Shown here: positions 24,201-39,300 of the stretch, one piece after another
Numbering within the stretch: position 1 is the stretch's first letter
Layout: the number at the start of each line of letters is the position of its first letter
Assembly (NCBI RefSeq): GCF_011075055.1
Contig: NC_058137.1
Span: 16,539,463-16,603,462 of the forward strand
DNA from: Mangifera indica
Taxonomy: Eukaryota > Streptophyta > Magnoliopsida > Sapindales > Anacardiaceae
Length of the DNA stretch: 64,000 nt
Reading direction: 5' to 3'
The notes under the pieces: model-generated
What the model saw: only the letters and a program-made list of their open reading frames with translations
Database searches by the model: none
Told to the model about the DNA's origin: nothing
Translations under genes and position numbers: made by a program

Positions 24201-25357
24201 GAATTGATATATTTTTTTAGAGAAAATGAATGCATTAAGGGTATATATGAAAAATTTTAAAATATTAAAGGTGTTTCCTAATCTTTTTCCTATTTCATCT
24301 CCTCTCTAATCGATTTTTTATATTAATCAATTTTTTATATTTATGTAACAAAGAGGATGAGTTACAAATTTATTAGTTACAATTCAAATTTAAATTAAAA
24401 AAATTAACATCTTATTATATTAGATGTAGATAAAATAAAGATAATGTCTTGCTATGGTAAGAAATTATTATTTTTCATCGTGGGTGTAAGATACAAATGG
24501 AATATAGACGAATAGATTACTTCCTTTGGACAAGAGACATATACCTATACATCAAATCGTTAGATGCTACTCTAGTAAGTAGTGTTTTCAAATGCAATCC
24601 GACAAGTTTGGACAAAGGGTAGTTTTACCTTATAATACCATACAATACTTTTCATTCTTCACCCTTGGCTAGAGACCAGTGCAGTGGGCTATCCACTAAT
24701 TTGGAAAATTAAACAGCGGTGAGGATTTTCAGGACGTATGAGGTAGATTTGGATTATGTTATTGGTTAATCTAGAAAATTATGTCATTTCAGGACCAATT
24801 ATACAATAAATGCAAAATTGAAATTAAAATATTGAACATCAATTGATGCAGTTAATTTTAAGAAAATACTATGATTTGGTAAAAGAAGCATGTCTTTATT
24901 ATTAGGAAAAGTAGTTTTACTGACTCAACACTTGATCTAAATGAATGAATTATTGAATTTGATCAAATTTCCTTGTGTGTTGTTGGGTCTATTTTTGCAT
25001 TATATATAATCTCTAAATTACAAGAAAATGAAGAAGAAAAAATATCATTCAGTACTGTAACAGCGGTCTACCTTTCATTGTACTAAATCTCTTACTCTGA
25101 AACAGCGCCAATTAATCAATATTATTTAGCCAATAGATAGTAAAAGAAAAAATGAAAAGAAAGTTGTTCTATGAACAAGAGAATATGTTACATGCATAAG
25201 TGAGACACATAAATAACTCAATCAATTATCAAAATAGTAAACAACTACAAACATAAGCTACATGACATCCTAACTGATACAACCCTGAGAAAAATTACCT
25301 TAAATGACATTTCTGTCCTATCACCGGCAGCATCCTTGCATCTGAACATCATGGAAA

Positions 25358-25363
25358 TTTTAT
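25358..25363 (-). terminator. Putative poly(A) signal of the SET-domain gene
   Basis: AATAAA on the minus strand about 32 nt after the TAA stop. Support is the hexamer and position only. Confidence 0.4.
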
Positions 25364-25394
25364 TGAAAGGATTAATGCTGCACCCTACTCTGAA

Positions 25395-28300
25395 TTAATT
25401 CTGCATCATACTTCTCTTTAATCTCTTTCTCATAGAGCTCCTTTTAGCAGTTTTCAGTGACTGCATATGAGTTGCTGCATTCTTTCGCAAATTCTCCATA
25501 ATCCTTCTCTCACTTACGCGTAGTACCAAAGAATGGTAAAACTTCCTATCTTGTACAGAACCACTTCTCAAAACTTCAAGATCATCTTCTTTTGACCTCG
25601 AGGCATAAAAACTCTCCCGCACATCTGCTAATGACAAGAGCGCATCACAAACACCTTCTGTGAAGAATACTTCTTTGCTCATATCCAAAGTCTTTTCAAA
25701 TGCAACATTCTTTTTCTCCGATAATATTTTACTTAGTGCTTCACTATAACTCTCACCAGCTGATAAACTAAGATCCAACTTATGAAATGTATCTTCAGGC
25801 ATTAACATGATGTATAATAATATAAGCAATTCAATTTGGGGCTCTCCATCAGATGCTATCTCAAAATATTCAGAACTTTGACTGACACATCCAGAGTATC
25901 CTAATCTTCTCCACAAGGACAACCTTGCTCTAGCATGTCGGCTAGAAAATAAAGATGAACTCCATTGAAGTACCAACTCCAAATCAATATTCACTATGTC
26001 ATATGAGTTTTCTGGCTCCGTGAACCCATACCTGTGTAGGAGTGCAGCATTTCCAACCAACCCATAGGTATTGAAAATCTAAAGGGAAAAAAAAACACAC
26101 CATGACCAAGTAAAAAGTAATTAATAAGAGGAAAACATCTTTAATCACCTCGACTAAATTATACATTATTTATAATATGATGATTGAATTACAAATACAT
26201 TAGAATATATTTAATAATGAAATTGAAATTTGTTGGAGAAATAATGTTCTCAAACACAAATTTATTATAATGATAACATCACAAAATTAATGACTCAAGA
26301 TACATGAAAATAAGAAGTAATGATCGCATTATATTGCCTCCCTAAGCTTAGAGTAAACTATCTACGAACAGTTTTTCTCTTTCAACTAGAAAATATTACT
26401 GGGTCATATGTTCAATGCACTCCAACTACATCAATGCACCAAGTTAAAATCTCCGTGGTGATATTCAAGTGATCTTGTTTCACATGGAAAGTAGACTTAC
26501 ATTCTTATATACAACTTTATACACTAACTGTCAGTAATTAATGATATAAAAAATCTCATGTTATGTCTTCTATGTATGAGACTTTTCATACATAACAATG
26601 ATTAAGATTTAAGTTACAGACTCTCAACAGTATATCATAATATCAAGTCAATGGTAATCTAAAACGGGTATTAACATTCAATGGTTCAAAACCATAAGCA
26701 ACCATACCTACTTTACCAAATGAAAGCGAAAGACCAGAATGGCAGAATATTCTGGAACTCAAAAACCTGAGGGCACATTTTAAATACAAATAAGGGGTCC
26801 TATATGAAAATAAATCAACTGTACAATAACTTAATGACTCAGGCCAGTGACATATCTAATACTCTCACACAGCCTTCAAGTAAAGCCTAGAAGCATAAAG
26901 TTACTATTATTTGTATATCTTTCTTCAAATTTGTGGCAAGTAAGATCTTGCTTGGAGGCAGCATAAGTTTCACAAGGAAACAATCATAAAGAAACATTCA
27001 ACTGGTAGATATGTTGGGCCCTCAAACAAGAAACCACATTGTTCAGTTTCACACCAAGTATAAACAAAAAATGCCAATTAACTCAACAAATATTGTATTG
27101 TTTAGTTGAAACAACTCAATGCACATTGATTGAATTCAAAATCTATAAAGTGAATGTACTCATTGAAGCCACTGATTAAAAAAATAGAAAAAAAAATCAA
27201 ATATGAAGGACACAACACAAGGATATTAGTAGAAGAAAATATACTAACCTCGATTCCAGCTTTGACTTCTTTCACCATAATCATTTGCAACACTGAAGGA
27301 TCATCCCCTGAATAAGAAGAATGTTCTGTGTCACTGCTGTCAGAAGAATTTTTTCCCACTGGAGGAGCAGTCACTTCCCTGTTCAGGTCAGAACGTTCAG
27401 TTGATGATTCATCTTCATGATGGTCATTGTCATCGATATGATCAGATTCTTGATGCCAAGGTACTGAGGAGAAGTGGACATCCTCAGCACCAGTTTTATG
27501 ATTAAAGCTGCAATGCATGAGATATGTCATTTAAGGACAACGAAAAGAGACTTGCAGCACTGAGATACTGCAAGTGCATTCCTTCCAAGCACAAGCAGCA
27601 AGATGTGCATCAATGTTATTCTTAAGTAATTTTTTATTATTAATATACAAGTAGTGTAAAAAACTACAAATGCATTGATAAACTAGTAGAGCTTTGAAGA
27701 CGAAAGTGGATTCATTATAAGTGATAAATGTATAAGATTTCAACAATTGAACTTGGCTGAGATTATTAGGTTAATACAAAATTATACATCAAGAAGAGAA
27801 GATACAATTTGGCATAGAACTGAGAAGTGATTAGACAATCACAAATGATAAAACATGTGGTGAACTCACACAACTGCAAAAAATTTCAATTAGTTGTTTC
27901 TATTTCAGCCTATCATCGCAAATGAAAAGGCAATAACAAGAATGATAATTTCACAAAATATGTCTATACTAACAAGAATGCATGAATGCATGAGTCCAAT
28001 GTCATTTGTTCAAAATATCAAAGCCCCTATAGGTTGGATATGTTACAAAAGAGACTACACACTTACAGATCTGCCAAGGGGACCATTCCATATTCATGAT
28101 AATCGTCAATTTCAAAAGATCTAGAAGCAACAAGACTTTTTGCAGCAATGTACTCTTCAACACCAAAAAAGTGTGCTTTACCCTTCAGAGGAGCCAAATC
28201 CAAAAGGGATCGAATATATTCTTTCCAATCCTCATAAATAAACTTTTTATCTTCTTCAACTATCTGCCTAGAATTATGACACAAATAATCAGACAACTTT

Positions 28301-29153
28301 TTTCAAGCTAAAAAAGAAACTTCGAATAGAATTTCACACTGTTAGCTGCAAATTGACTTTATCAAACGACTTACCAAGAAAACTTTATTAAACAATCCAG
28401 ATAATCAAAAGAAAATAAATAACTAACATGCAGGCATTGTTCCATTACTCCGTAAAAAAAACCTTAAGCACACCAAATGTGAGGGACTCAAAGCTGGAGA
28501 ACTTTAAAAAGCACTTTACCAAAAGGTCAAACAACTTAAACTAAATTGAACCCCTATGTATTTTTTTCACTCCAGTTATTATATAAAAACTACAAAGTAA
28601 ATGAATTTTCTTTATCTCAATCTAACAATTAAATTTTCCAACAAATTTACAGTACCTTGTGAAGCTCAGTCCCACACAAAAGAGAATCAATTTCAGCAAG
28701 AGACCAAGCAAACGGCACACACTCTTGATGAGGCAAGAGCTGCAGATAACCAGCCCAAGGAGACTCCTCCCCCAAGCTCCTCTCATACATCAAAGCAACC
28801 GATAAGCCTAAAGTACCACCCAAACCAGCTGCCTCGATTATTTCACAAGCCCCACTAGTTTTAACCGTGAGACATGCAGTTTTTGGAATGGCTGCCACCA
28901 CATCACCTTCCTTCAAATCACACAAGGCCACAACGGAGATCCCTCTTTCTGGGTCGTCTTTGATATGGAGTGCATCGCTGTACTCAATGCCGTGGGAACT
29001 CATCCACCGCTTAAAAGCTCTTACTCGCCTAATTAAATACGGCAAAAATGTATTAAGTTAAGCGCGTTGACACTAAATGGGAAGTATAAAAAATGTGAGT
29101 TTCAAACAAGAATATAAAGGAAGAAGAGAATTTTCGTTTTACCTGGAAGCCAT
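25395..29153 (-). CDS. SET-domain protein lysine methyltransferase, Rubisco LSMT / SETD6-like
   Basis: Five exons, minus strand: 29143-29153, 28656-29028, 28067-28263, 27249-27507 and 25395-26078 (1524 bp, 507 aa). All junctions are GT-AG and phases agree. The first exon codes only MAS plus two bases of Arg. The split SET fold is visible: GISVVALCDLKEGDVV near residues 34-50, SRSFEIDDY at 175-183, PLADLFNH at 190-197 (the D-x-x-N-H cofactor-binding motif) and YGLVGNAALLHRYGF at 285-299, whose YGF supplies the catalytic-type Tyr. The part after about 310 is the helical Rubisco-LSMT substrate-binding region, and the tail is very basic (RKRLKRS). An acidic, Ser/Asp-rich stretch lies at about 212-260 between the two motifs. 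Known for the family: S-adenosylmethionine-dependent methylation of lysines on non-histone proteins. The real substrate and compartment cannot be read from the sequence; I see no clear transit peptide. Confidence 0.9.
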
Positions 29154-30386
29154 GACCGCGCAGGAAAGGAGGAGGTTTTTGTTAGGTGTTTTACTGTGAG
29201 TTTATCGTTAAGCTCGACCTTAAACAAAGGTTTTCAAACCAAGTTTGAGTTTGAATAAGGGGCAGGTAAGTTTTAGAGTTTGGGTTGAAATCAACTCAAA
29301 AATTATTTTTTTTTAATTTTAAAAATTGTTTTTTAAAATTATTTTTCTAAATTTTTTGTTCAATTAAAAATAAGTCTTAATTTAATTTTAAAATCTATCT
29401 AATAATTTATTTTACCTTTATTATTTTCTTTTTTTTTTTAATGTAATTCAAATTTCTTTCAATATTTTTTAATTAAAAAAAATATAATTTTAAAATTAAA
29501 AATTATTGTAATACCAAACTCAAAATTGAATTGAACTATTTCATAATTTATCAAACTTCCTTTAAATCTACCCTAACTTTGATAAATCTAAATTCGAACT
29601 CAGAGGATATTATTTAATCTTATTAAAACTTTTGTAAATATTTTTATATTATAATATATTTTAAACACCTTTCTTAAAATTCTCATATTTTATTTTTTGA
29701 GTTAAATTATTCCCTAAATTTGTTATAAACAAGGTAGTATATAATATACTTTTCCATATAAGTTATCGAAGCTTATCTTTTGATTTTTCTTTTTCAATTT
29801 CCAAATAAGATTTCTTTTTTTCACGAGAAATTAATTATTTTAACTTTATTTTATTCCGCTTATACGTTTTTTTTACCACATCTTTTTCATTATAGCATTT
29901 TATACAGGAAAATACTCTTTTTTTTTTTTTTCGAAATTGCCCCTCAATATAAAAGTGGAGTGAAAGTAGAGAGATAAATATAAAGTCAACTAAATAGATT
30001 TCGGCTAAAAGAGTAAATAGAAATTTGTTTACAAACAAGGATATTTTTGTCCAGAAATAGAAAAAGTATAATTATGTCAATTTCAATTCAATTCAATGGT
30101 GCAAAGAAATGCATTTAAAGTTTCCTTCCTAAGCTTTGTTTTAAAAAACCATATGCAAACTAAGCAGCCACCTGCTAATACTTAAATTAAACATAATCAA
30201 CAGAAAGGTCCTAAACCTGTATGATGAAATTATCTATCTTATTGCATAAATAGCTCACCAAATTGGATTCCTAAACTTTGACAACTGATGGAAACTTAAC
30301 ACACAACTTATTACTAATGTTATAATTAACCAACCCAGAAAAGATTAGAAATGAGATACTGCAGGACCAACTAAGAATTTCAGTCT
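29154..30386. other. Intergenic region between CNOT11 and the SET gene
   Basis: It holds the promoter side of the SET gene and the 3' side of CNOT11, both read leftward. I see no TATA box close to 29153. The rest is AT-rich with poly-T tracts and no gene. Confidence 0.5.
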
Positions 30387-33300
30387 TCATTCAATCAAAT
30401 CGAAGCCCAGGTTCTTCAGAAGCCTAAATAATATTGCTGCCTCTCTAATTCGAGAAAACTCAATGCAAAATGCTTGAACTTCAATGAAAAGATCCTTAAC
30501 TGCAACGACAAAATCATAATGGGTGAGAATCAGAAACAATTGCTTCAACACACATTAATACAAGTGCTGTACTTTTTTACTGGCTACCAATGTATTTATA
30601 CAAGAATGTGAAGTCAACAAAATAATCATGCATCTAGTAGTTTATCCAATCAACAGAGTATTTTCACAAACAAAAATCTTCCCTCAGCGCATAAAAATAC
30701 ATACAGACACACAGGTAGCTTGATCAGTAATTTCTTACTCCGTTTTTCACAACTTCAATTTTCATTTAACTTTAAAAAAAAAAAAATCATGCTTATATGC
30801 AGCCCAAAATTATTATAGTAACTGCTATGACACAATATTATAACTAAGGGAAAAAAGAAATGATACGGCAAAGAGAAACTCACCATCAATAATTTTATTT
30901 CGGATTAGACTCTGTAAGAAAACACAAACAAGCCGTACCAGTCTGTTCTGCATGTACTTATCCTGAAAAATAGCATAAAGATTTGTGAAACTCTAACAAA
31001 CTATATAAATAAAAGGATGTTTGGGGGAGGTTCCAGGACATTTATGACACAACTTTCAAGTAATTAGATCAGCATATTTGAATAATCGATATTTGATGCA
31101 ACTAATACAAATAATGCATCATGAAAATGATCAGTAATTTTAATCTCAACCACTCAAATGTATTAATCTAAGGGCTCATAATTTAGGTTGGTAATTGTGT
31201 AAGAAATATAGGACTCAAGAACATTTTCCAGAATGTTTTGGTTTAAACCCTTAAATTCTAGACTTGTTTATCCTGATCCAAAGATATAAAGCATTAATGA
31301 TTTGACAACAATAAATGTGACCATGACTTAAGTTTTTAACCATTGAATAAAATAGGTAAGGCAAGAAAGTTAAAACTGTACCAAAGTTTTATGCCGAAAA
31401 TTTTAGTTAAAGATCCCAAATCAACTAACATTCTATGTAAGTTGCTGCATGAAAGATCAACTATTCAATAGGCACCATGCATCCATCACAACTTCGGACA
31501 GTCCACAACTTTAACAAAACTTCAACAGTCTTAGAACTTCAATGCATAAAATTTTAATATTTAATTCACAAGGACCAAACTTCTAGGTAGACCTACCACC
31601 AAACATCACTATGTGAACTCTCTTGCATTTGAGATCTCTCACTGACACTGTATAAATTTCAAGATTCCTTTGATTATGTTTAAACCAGAAAACAAAGTAC
31701 CACCTACAGCTTCTAGCTTGAACCCGGCTCATGATCAAATACATACTTGTGAAAATTTTCAAAGAAGTCTCAACATTTGTTTGTTTTGTAAGTGCATGAA
31801 TTGTTGAAGTGTAATGGATGACATAGACCCGTTGTTCCTCCTTTAGTATAAATTGAATGAGGTAACTAATTTATTTTAGGTGATTCTGAAAACCTGTGCT
31901 GCAATGATTGTTGGACGATGTTTATGCTTTCACCGCATGTAGAAAAAATGGTGCGGTAATGAGCTGTGAATTTCAGGTCACTAATTTATTTTAGGTTATT
32001 TGGACAGGAAAGAAGATGATTTAAATGAGTATAATGAGGAAGACATTTTCTCTGCAACTTACCACATAATCTGTACAAGCAGAATGGTTTGAGTGTATTG
32101 CTATGATTCATTTTGTACAAGCACACACATTCTCTGCATTATCCAAGGGCAGTATTCTACGTTACTAACATTACAAGAAAGATAAAGCTTGAGGCTTGTC
32201 TGCGTAAATCAAACTTCATTACAAATGGCTTCTACTTGTCCAAAGTCATCAAGCTACACGTGGAGAAGGCTTGTGAGGAACAAAGCAAAAGAATAAAAAA
32301 TCCTTATTGGAGAAAAATGGACGATGTTAAGAGGAAGAAAGATGCAAGATGAAACCACTAAAGGTAAAAGCTGTTAATAATTCCTGAGCTAGGCTTTTGT
32401 GAGGGATATGGTCCAACACTGCTAGGGAGAAACTGTAAATAAAATGTTTAATCACTATTTCATAGTGGAGTATTGCTAGGTTGGATGCGGTCCTATGGTA
32501 TTTCCCCACAAGGGATTTTTCACAACAAAAGATATTGTCCTTCCCAAATAATTTGCCACAATGAGATTTGATACTTTGGATTGGAAGTAAGAATGAACAG
32601 AAAAACAACACTCAATGCACTGATAAAATACAAAGGCCTGTTTGCAATACCAATGAATCACAATATTAATTAAAAAGCCAAATGCATAAATCCTTAGATA
32701 AAATACTAAGGAACTTCTTTTGCAATGTTTCCCGCATTCTGATCTCATCTTCCTTAAAACTGTATACTGTCTATTTTTTAACTTATTCTTTTTTCCTGTC
32801 ATGTCCTCCTGTGGGTAAAAACTAGTTTAGCTGGTAGATTTTCTTTTAAGTGTATAAGAGATATTGGTAGGCCACTTATCTGCTTGCAACTCCCCCTATT
32901 TAATTGACCAATTAGTTCAAATCCACTACCCTTAATCCAGCAAAACAAAGCAGGTATCAAGTTTACTATCTTCGTTACACAATGCTTTATATACGTTTAA
33001 ACAATTAGAGTAAAAAAAAAAAAAAAGGAAAACATAGCAAAGAGGATTACCTTGACGTTCTGACAAGATGATATACAGTTAGTTATGTACATGCGAACAA
33101 ATTCCTTTGGAAGTTCAACAGCTGTTGTTAGCCTGTTTACAACTTCCATTGAATGTAGACTCATGTCCATATTGACAAGAACCGTATAATACCTGTGCAC
33201 ACATACAACTAGGAATCATAAATTTCAGATATAAAACTAAGTACAACACTTTGACTATGATAGAAGAAAAAAATTAATTAATACAACAAAAACATACTCT

Positions 33301-36300
33301 GAAATTTCAGGCGAATTTATTAACTTTGTAAGAACATCAACCGCAATTAGTGGATTGTTTTCCACCAACTCCTGATATCAAGAGAAGAGGCCTCGAAACA
33401 TAAGTGCATGTTAAATTATGCATATATAAGAAAAAAACCATGGGATTATCATGACATACTGGTAGTTTCCTTGGCGTCAGTCCACAGTGATATACAAGCT
33501 TTGGATCATTTGCCAACTCCACTACAACTTGCTGGAAAAGAAAAAGGACAACTTTAGCTTTTTTTATCTTTTCAACCTATTGATACAGTAAGTTAAATGA
33601 ATAGTTTGCTATGCTTCCTTCTTGAAAGTGCTGCAGACAGAGGGCTCGATCAGTCTAATAGCTTAAACTCATTGTAAATAACGTTTGTGCATTTAAATGT
33701 AAATAAGATGGTATCATCAAAGAAATGAACTATTGTTCAAGCTATTTCCCTTGCTTCCTAATGACAACAGAATGATGAAACATGAAAGAGATTTCTGTCC
33801 TCTTCTGTTTGCAATTCTAATTGGTCAAGGACTGGAAAGATAATGACCTAGAAACCCACCAATAAACCTTATTCTTCATCACTTCAGATTTCAAATATAG
33901 TTTGATATTGATTATAAAATGGAAGATACTAAAAGAGACATGCAGTAAGAGTGACAGTGATGACAATGATAGTTGTGGTTGTGGTAAAGGTACAGAGAAG
34001 GCACTGCTATAGTCTGTCGGAGCCATCCAATAAAATTGGAACGATACAGAGAAGGCACTACTATTGCAATGTTGATGGAGATGATAAAACCTTGGATATG
34101 ACATTAAAGATGTGCCAGCTTAATAGAATGTATATTCTAGTAATAGCTTCTTCAGTGATGATGTCAGTGACTGCAATTATGGTGGATGACATGAGATAGA
34201 CAATTGTGAAGAAAACAATCATCACCATACACAGGATAAAATGAGTATGGTAACATTTAGAACAGTAACATTTACAATGGCAACAGTGGTTATGATGGCA
34301 CAGCCGGTGACAGCTAAAATGATCGCAATGATGTTTAGAGGTGTGGGCAATTAATATAGGTCATGATATTAGTGATACAATAATTCAACTGTCCAGGATT
34401 CACAGTGTTGGCTTTTAGTTTGGATTTTAAACCCAAGAGAATACAAACCCTTAGTTGTAGTGCAAAAGAACAGAAACTTGGGGCAATACATAGAATACTT
34501 TAGAAGAACAATGGAAAGAAGACTCAAGAACAAATTTCAAGTAATAAAAGTGAGCAAGCAAGTTCTTCAACAATTAAGTTTTGCATTCAGAATTTGTTCC
34601 CTTTGTCATAGCCCTCATATTAGCCTCCAACATAATCAAAATTCTGCTGGCCAAATAAAAAGATACACTAGTAGCCGAGAAATCAATTGTAACAGCACCT
34701 AGAATCACATTGAATAACCATAAATAACATTTAAAATATTAACATAAATTTACAGGATAATTTAGTAAATTCTTAGAAAAACATAATTCAAACTAGAAAT
34801 TCAAACTGCCACAATGAAAGAGAACCCAAAAGACAAATGTTTCATAATATTCCAATTGATTTAAATTTTTATTTTATTTCTCTTGAAGTTCCATAATTAA
34901 TGCAATATAAAAACTAGCCAGTTTACATAATCTGACAATAAAATTCACTATAAATTGATTCTTAATGCATATGAACCTAGGTCATACCAGTGGACAATCA
35001 ATTTATATCAGCTAATTATTTCAAATTCATCATCCTTCCTTTCTAAACAATATTCTCATGCCTCCAAAAATTCTATAAACTGCCTAGCAGTAAATCAAAA
35101 CCTCATTCTCAACAAAAACTTGCACTCTAAAAAGAAATTTCCAAACAGATCCTAAATGTTATTCCATAGAGAATATTTTGAGGAAAGAAATGCCATTATC
35201 TCAAAATCCACACTGTTAGTCTTGTAAGAGAGGGAGGAGCAGATATGATCATTTCACAATAGCCATGAAGAAGTCACATGGCATCTACTTATTTTCCATA
35301 ATTGGCTTCAACTTATGGTCCGTGACTTTACTTTCTTCCATCATTCTTTGGTGGCAGAGGTGAGTAACTATTTGTTACAGGGTGACAAATTCTTAGCAGT
35401 TTTTTTTTAACATTGTTTTGTGGTACCTTCAATTTATACAACAACCATATCATATGCCATGTAACTGAATACTTGAAGGAACATTGAGCATGCCATTTGA
35501 TAAAAAATCTGCAGTTTTCCGAATAAAATAGATCAAGCTCAATGTCACTTAATTTATTGCTATCAACAACTGGTTACTGATAATGGTTAAGGAGTAGGAT
35601 GGTAGATGATCCATGAATAGGCTTCCAAGTGGTATACATCTTAATGCTCAGTCCATATATTCTGAGGACTTTTCCAATACCACTGCTCTGCTAAAATAAT
35701 GTAGCTGCTTTATAGCTATTTCTTATTCACTTCAATGCAAAAAGTATATAATTAATGCCTTTTCTTTGCCCTGGATTTCTTTCTCCTGCCCCTGCTTTAG
35801 GATTCTTGCCCAATCCTGGGTTTCCTCAAACCAATGAACAAAAGAAGAAATAATTCATTAAAGAGGTTTCAACAATGCTCTTCTTTTGGAAAAAGCTCAC
35901 ACCAAACCAGTGCACCAAAAGCTGATAAACTCAATATGGGAAACCACAAGGTACATCAAACTTGACTCAGAATGAAAACTAAACCTTTCACTAAATGAAC
36001 ACCAAAATAAATAGATGGTAAGTAGATTCCAATGTTCTTGTGTGGCCCTATTATGGTAGTAAACAATTTCTTGAATTAAATTGGTTTCACAAATGCAAGA
36101 TGACAGGAAAAAAATGCCTAAATTCAGTATAGATGGTTAAAGACTTCCACAAAAATAAATAAATGATTATGCATCAAGATCCATCATTTTGTTTAATCCT
36201 TACTTAATATACAAAATGTGTAATAATTTTCAATTTTTTATTGCATTTAACAGTTCTATTTTTAATTTTTAGTAATTAATGATGATTGAGTAGCTAAGGA

Positions 36301-39300
36301 AACACTATCTGCAATCCCCTGGGAAAAAGCTATTTAGGTGTCATTACAATACATATTGGCCACAAAAACATCAGGACATCAGCATCAACTAGAACTTCAA
36401 TTCATCCTCTCCACAAGCTTACTAGGTCTTAATATAAATATCTTACAAGCAATAACATTTCAGAATTTCTTTATCTTAGAAGGTCTGATTCTGGTTGAAG
36501 ATTTAATTCATGTTAATTTCACAAAATATTGATTAAGTCAATATATTAGGAAAAGAATAATTGAAATATTGTATTTTCCCTTTCTTTCTTTGATTTATTT
36601 CCATTTTGTACAGATTGTATTTCCTTAATTTCTATAACATATTTGTATAAATTCCTTTGATGGAAAATAGAAAAATACGGAAGAAATTATTCAAATCAGA
36701 AACCTCTATATAGTGGTTTATGATTTTTTTTTTTTAAATCTGTCTACAAGTTTTTACTAGGAGGACCCTATAAACCTGTCGGAGATTTGCCAAATGCCTT
36801 TAAGCTTGTTCAAGACTTGCCAGAAAATCATAAGTTTACCAAAAACCTGTGGGAAAACCACCTCTGACCCCAGAAACAACCGGAAGCCGCAGAAAAATTA
36901 CTTCAAACCTTAGACTTGCCAGGAACCTGCCACTAAACCACCTCTGACGCAGAAATTGTTGGAAACCTACCAAAGCCACTCTGACCTCAGAAACTACTGG
37001 TAAGACTCTGTTGCCACTGGAAAATTGGAGATTTTCCCAAAATTGCAAATCTACCACTGTCGATGTCAAAAACTATTTATCTCTGTCGTTGCCGAAACCT
37101 TTAAGATTTGGCCCAAAAACTGCTGATCAGACTATTGATGTTGGAAACTCTCTGACCAGATATTGTTGACCTATCTTCATCACATCTGTCATTGCCGAAA
37201 ATTTCCAAATTTGGTGTTGCCTGAGAGAAAATATCAATTATACCCTTTTATATCTTGAAACTATCAAACACACCCCCATAGTTCCAACAATTATCAAATA
37301 CACTCATGTAGCTCATAAAAATATCATATACAATCCCATAGTCCTAGGAAATATTAGATTAGCCATGTAGCTCCTACAAATATCAAATACAATCTCATAG
37401 TCCCAGAATAATTGGAGTACAACAGACTTTTCATGCCAGACATGGACATAAATAACATCAAACCCAAAAAAGGTAATCCCTTGAACTTGTCTTTTGAACA
37501 GGTCACTTTACTTCAGCAACTCTTAAATCAAACAATAAATGGCCAAAGGAGTAGAGAACTCGACTTCCCAGAATTCCATAGCCCCTATGGTTCATATAGG
37601 TAATTTTTTATCTAAAACAATTTATGCAAACTGTTGGATGGTAGACACAAGAGCATCTAATCATTTAACTGGGTCTATGGAGAAAATGGTAAACCATATA
37701 AAATGTGATGGAAGTTTGAAGGTGTCACTCGCAAATGGTGAAACATCCCCGAAGAAGGAAAGGGAAAATTCTCTCGTCAAACTTCACTTTCAAACTCAAT
37801 TTGCATGTTCCAAAGCTCAAGTGCAATCTTTTTTAGAAAAGTAGGTTAGCCAAGGATATGCACTATATAGTGAGATTTTTTCCTTCTTATTGTGTATTTC
37901 AAGACCGATCTTCGGAGAGGGCTGATCTTTGGACAATTAGCAGTGCTAAAGAACTAGACAACCTTAATTATTACTTAACAAATGAAGCTCAAGGAAAATC
38001 TTCTTTTCAGCTTTCTCTAATTAAGAGGTAACACTTTAGCGTAAAAAACTTAATCACCCTAGTTTTCCATATTTAAGGTCATTGGATCCACATTTGTTTA
38101 CCAACAAAGAAAATTTGTCCTTTGAATGTGAATCTTGTATGCTTGTTAAATAGACTCATACCCATTATCCAATTCATACATTTAAACCTCTTAAACCTTT
38201 TCATTTGATCCATAATAATATTTGGGGTCCAACATGAACATTGAACTTAAATGATAACCGTTAGTTTGTCATATTCATTAATGATCACCAGGACATGTTG
38301 GGTTTATTTAATGAAAGAAAAATCCAAAGTCAAGAAAAATGATCACCAGGACATGTTGAGTTCATTAATGATCACCTAGACACTGAACTTGTTTACTGAT
38401 ATAAATGATGTTGATCGTTTGGGAGATAACGATGACGAAGATGATATCATCTCTTCTGCAAAGAAAATTTCAAGTGGTGCGAGTAAATATTTTTATCAAA
38501 ATAGCAGCTTCAATCAACGATCTAATATTAAAGGTCGTATGGATGCTTACATGGCTAAAAACTCCACCAAAATAGGGCAAAATAAAAAGAAAGATGCGAT
38601 GAGACAATCTACTATAAATGAAGCCTACAAAAAGGAATTAAGGGAAAAGGTTTGTCAAGATATTGCTAGGTGGATGTATGATGCAGACATAGCTTTTAAT
38701 GTCGTGAATTATCCTAATTTTAAGGCTATGATTAAGTCAATTTGGCAACATGAAGTTGAGATGAAACCACCCAATTATTTTTTTGGTGATGGATGGACAG
38801 ATAAAACTCATAGGACTCTAATAATTTTTTTGGTGAATTCCCCTAGCGGATTACATTGAGTCTGTTGATGCTTTTGCATATGCAAAAACAAGAGAAATTA
38901 TTTGAATTGTTTGATTCGGTGGTGGAGAAGAGTGGTGCACAACATGTAGTTCAATTTGTAATTGACAATGCATCGAACAACATATTAGTTGGTAAGAGTT
39001 TAAATTTTGAACTTTTGTTTATTTTTTCCAATCAATCCTCATATATTGAAATTTACATGTAATTTGAATATCTTATTTGTTTTTCAGGAAAATTGTTACA
39101 AGCTAAGAGGACTTATTTATATTTCACACCTTGCGTGACATATTGCATTAATCTAATATTAGAAAATTGTCTGTTATTACAAGAACTATGAAAAAAGCTA
39201 TTGCTCTCAATGGATATATCTATAATCAGTCTGACGTGGAATATATGATGAGACAATTCATAGGGATTAAAGAGTTATTTAGGTTAGCTATTACAAGATT

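Larger units (their letters stand above)
23023..25394. other. Intergenic stretch with degenerate short repeats
   Basis: No gene seen. A local G/C-rich motif GGGGGACACCCCTCCGAACC occurs near 23200. At about 23875 AGGGGTGTCACGGT followed by repeated AAACTAAACCAAA-like units looks like the left part of a hAT-type MITE whose right end I cannot find. At 24040-24200 GATACG/CGTATC-like units are reiterated on both strands. Confidence 0.45.

Noticed and set aside
28601..29061. Plus-strand frames across the first large SET exon
   Set aside because: Antisense to exon 2 of the SET gene, which has clear homology and splice sites.
32113..32352. 79-codon plus-strand frame in CNOT11 intron 10
   Set aside because: No recognisable domain and intronic position on the opposite strand.
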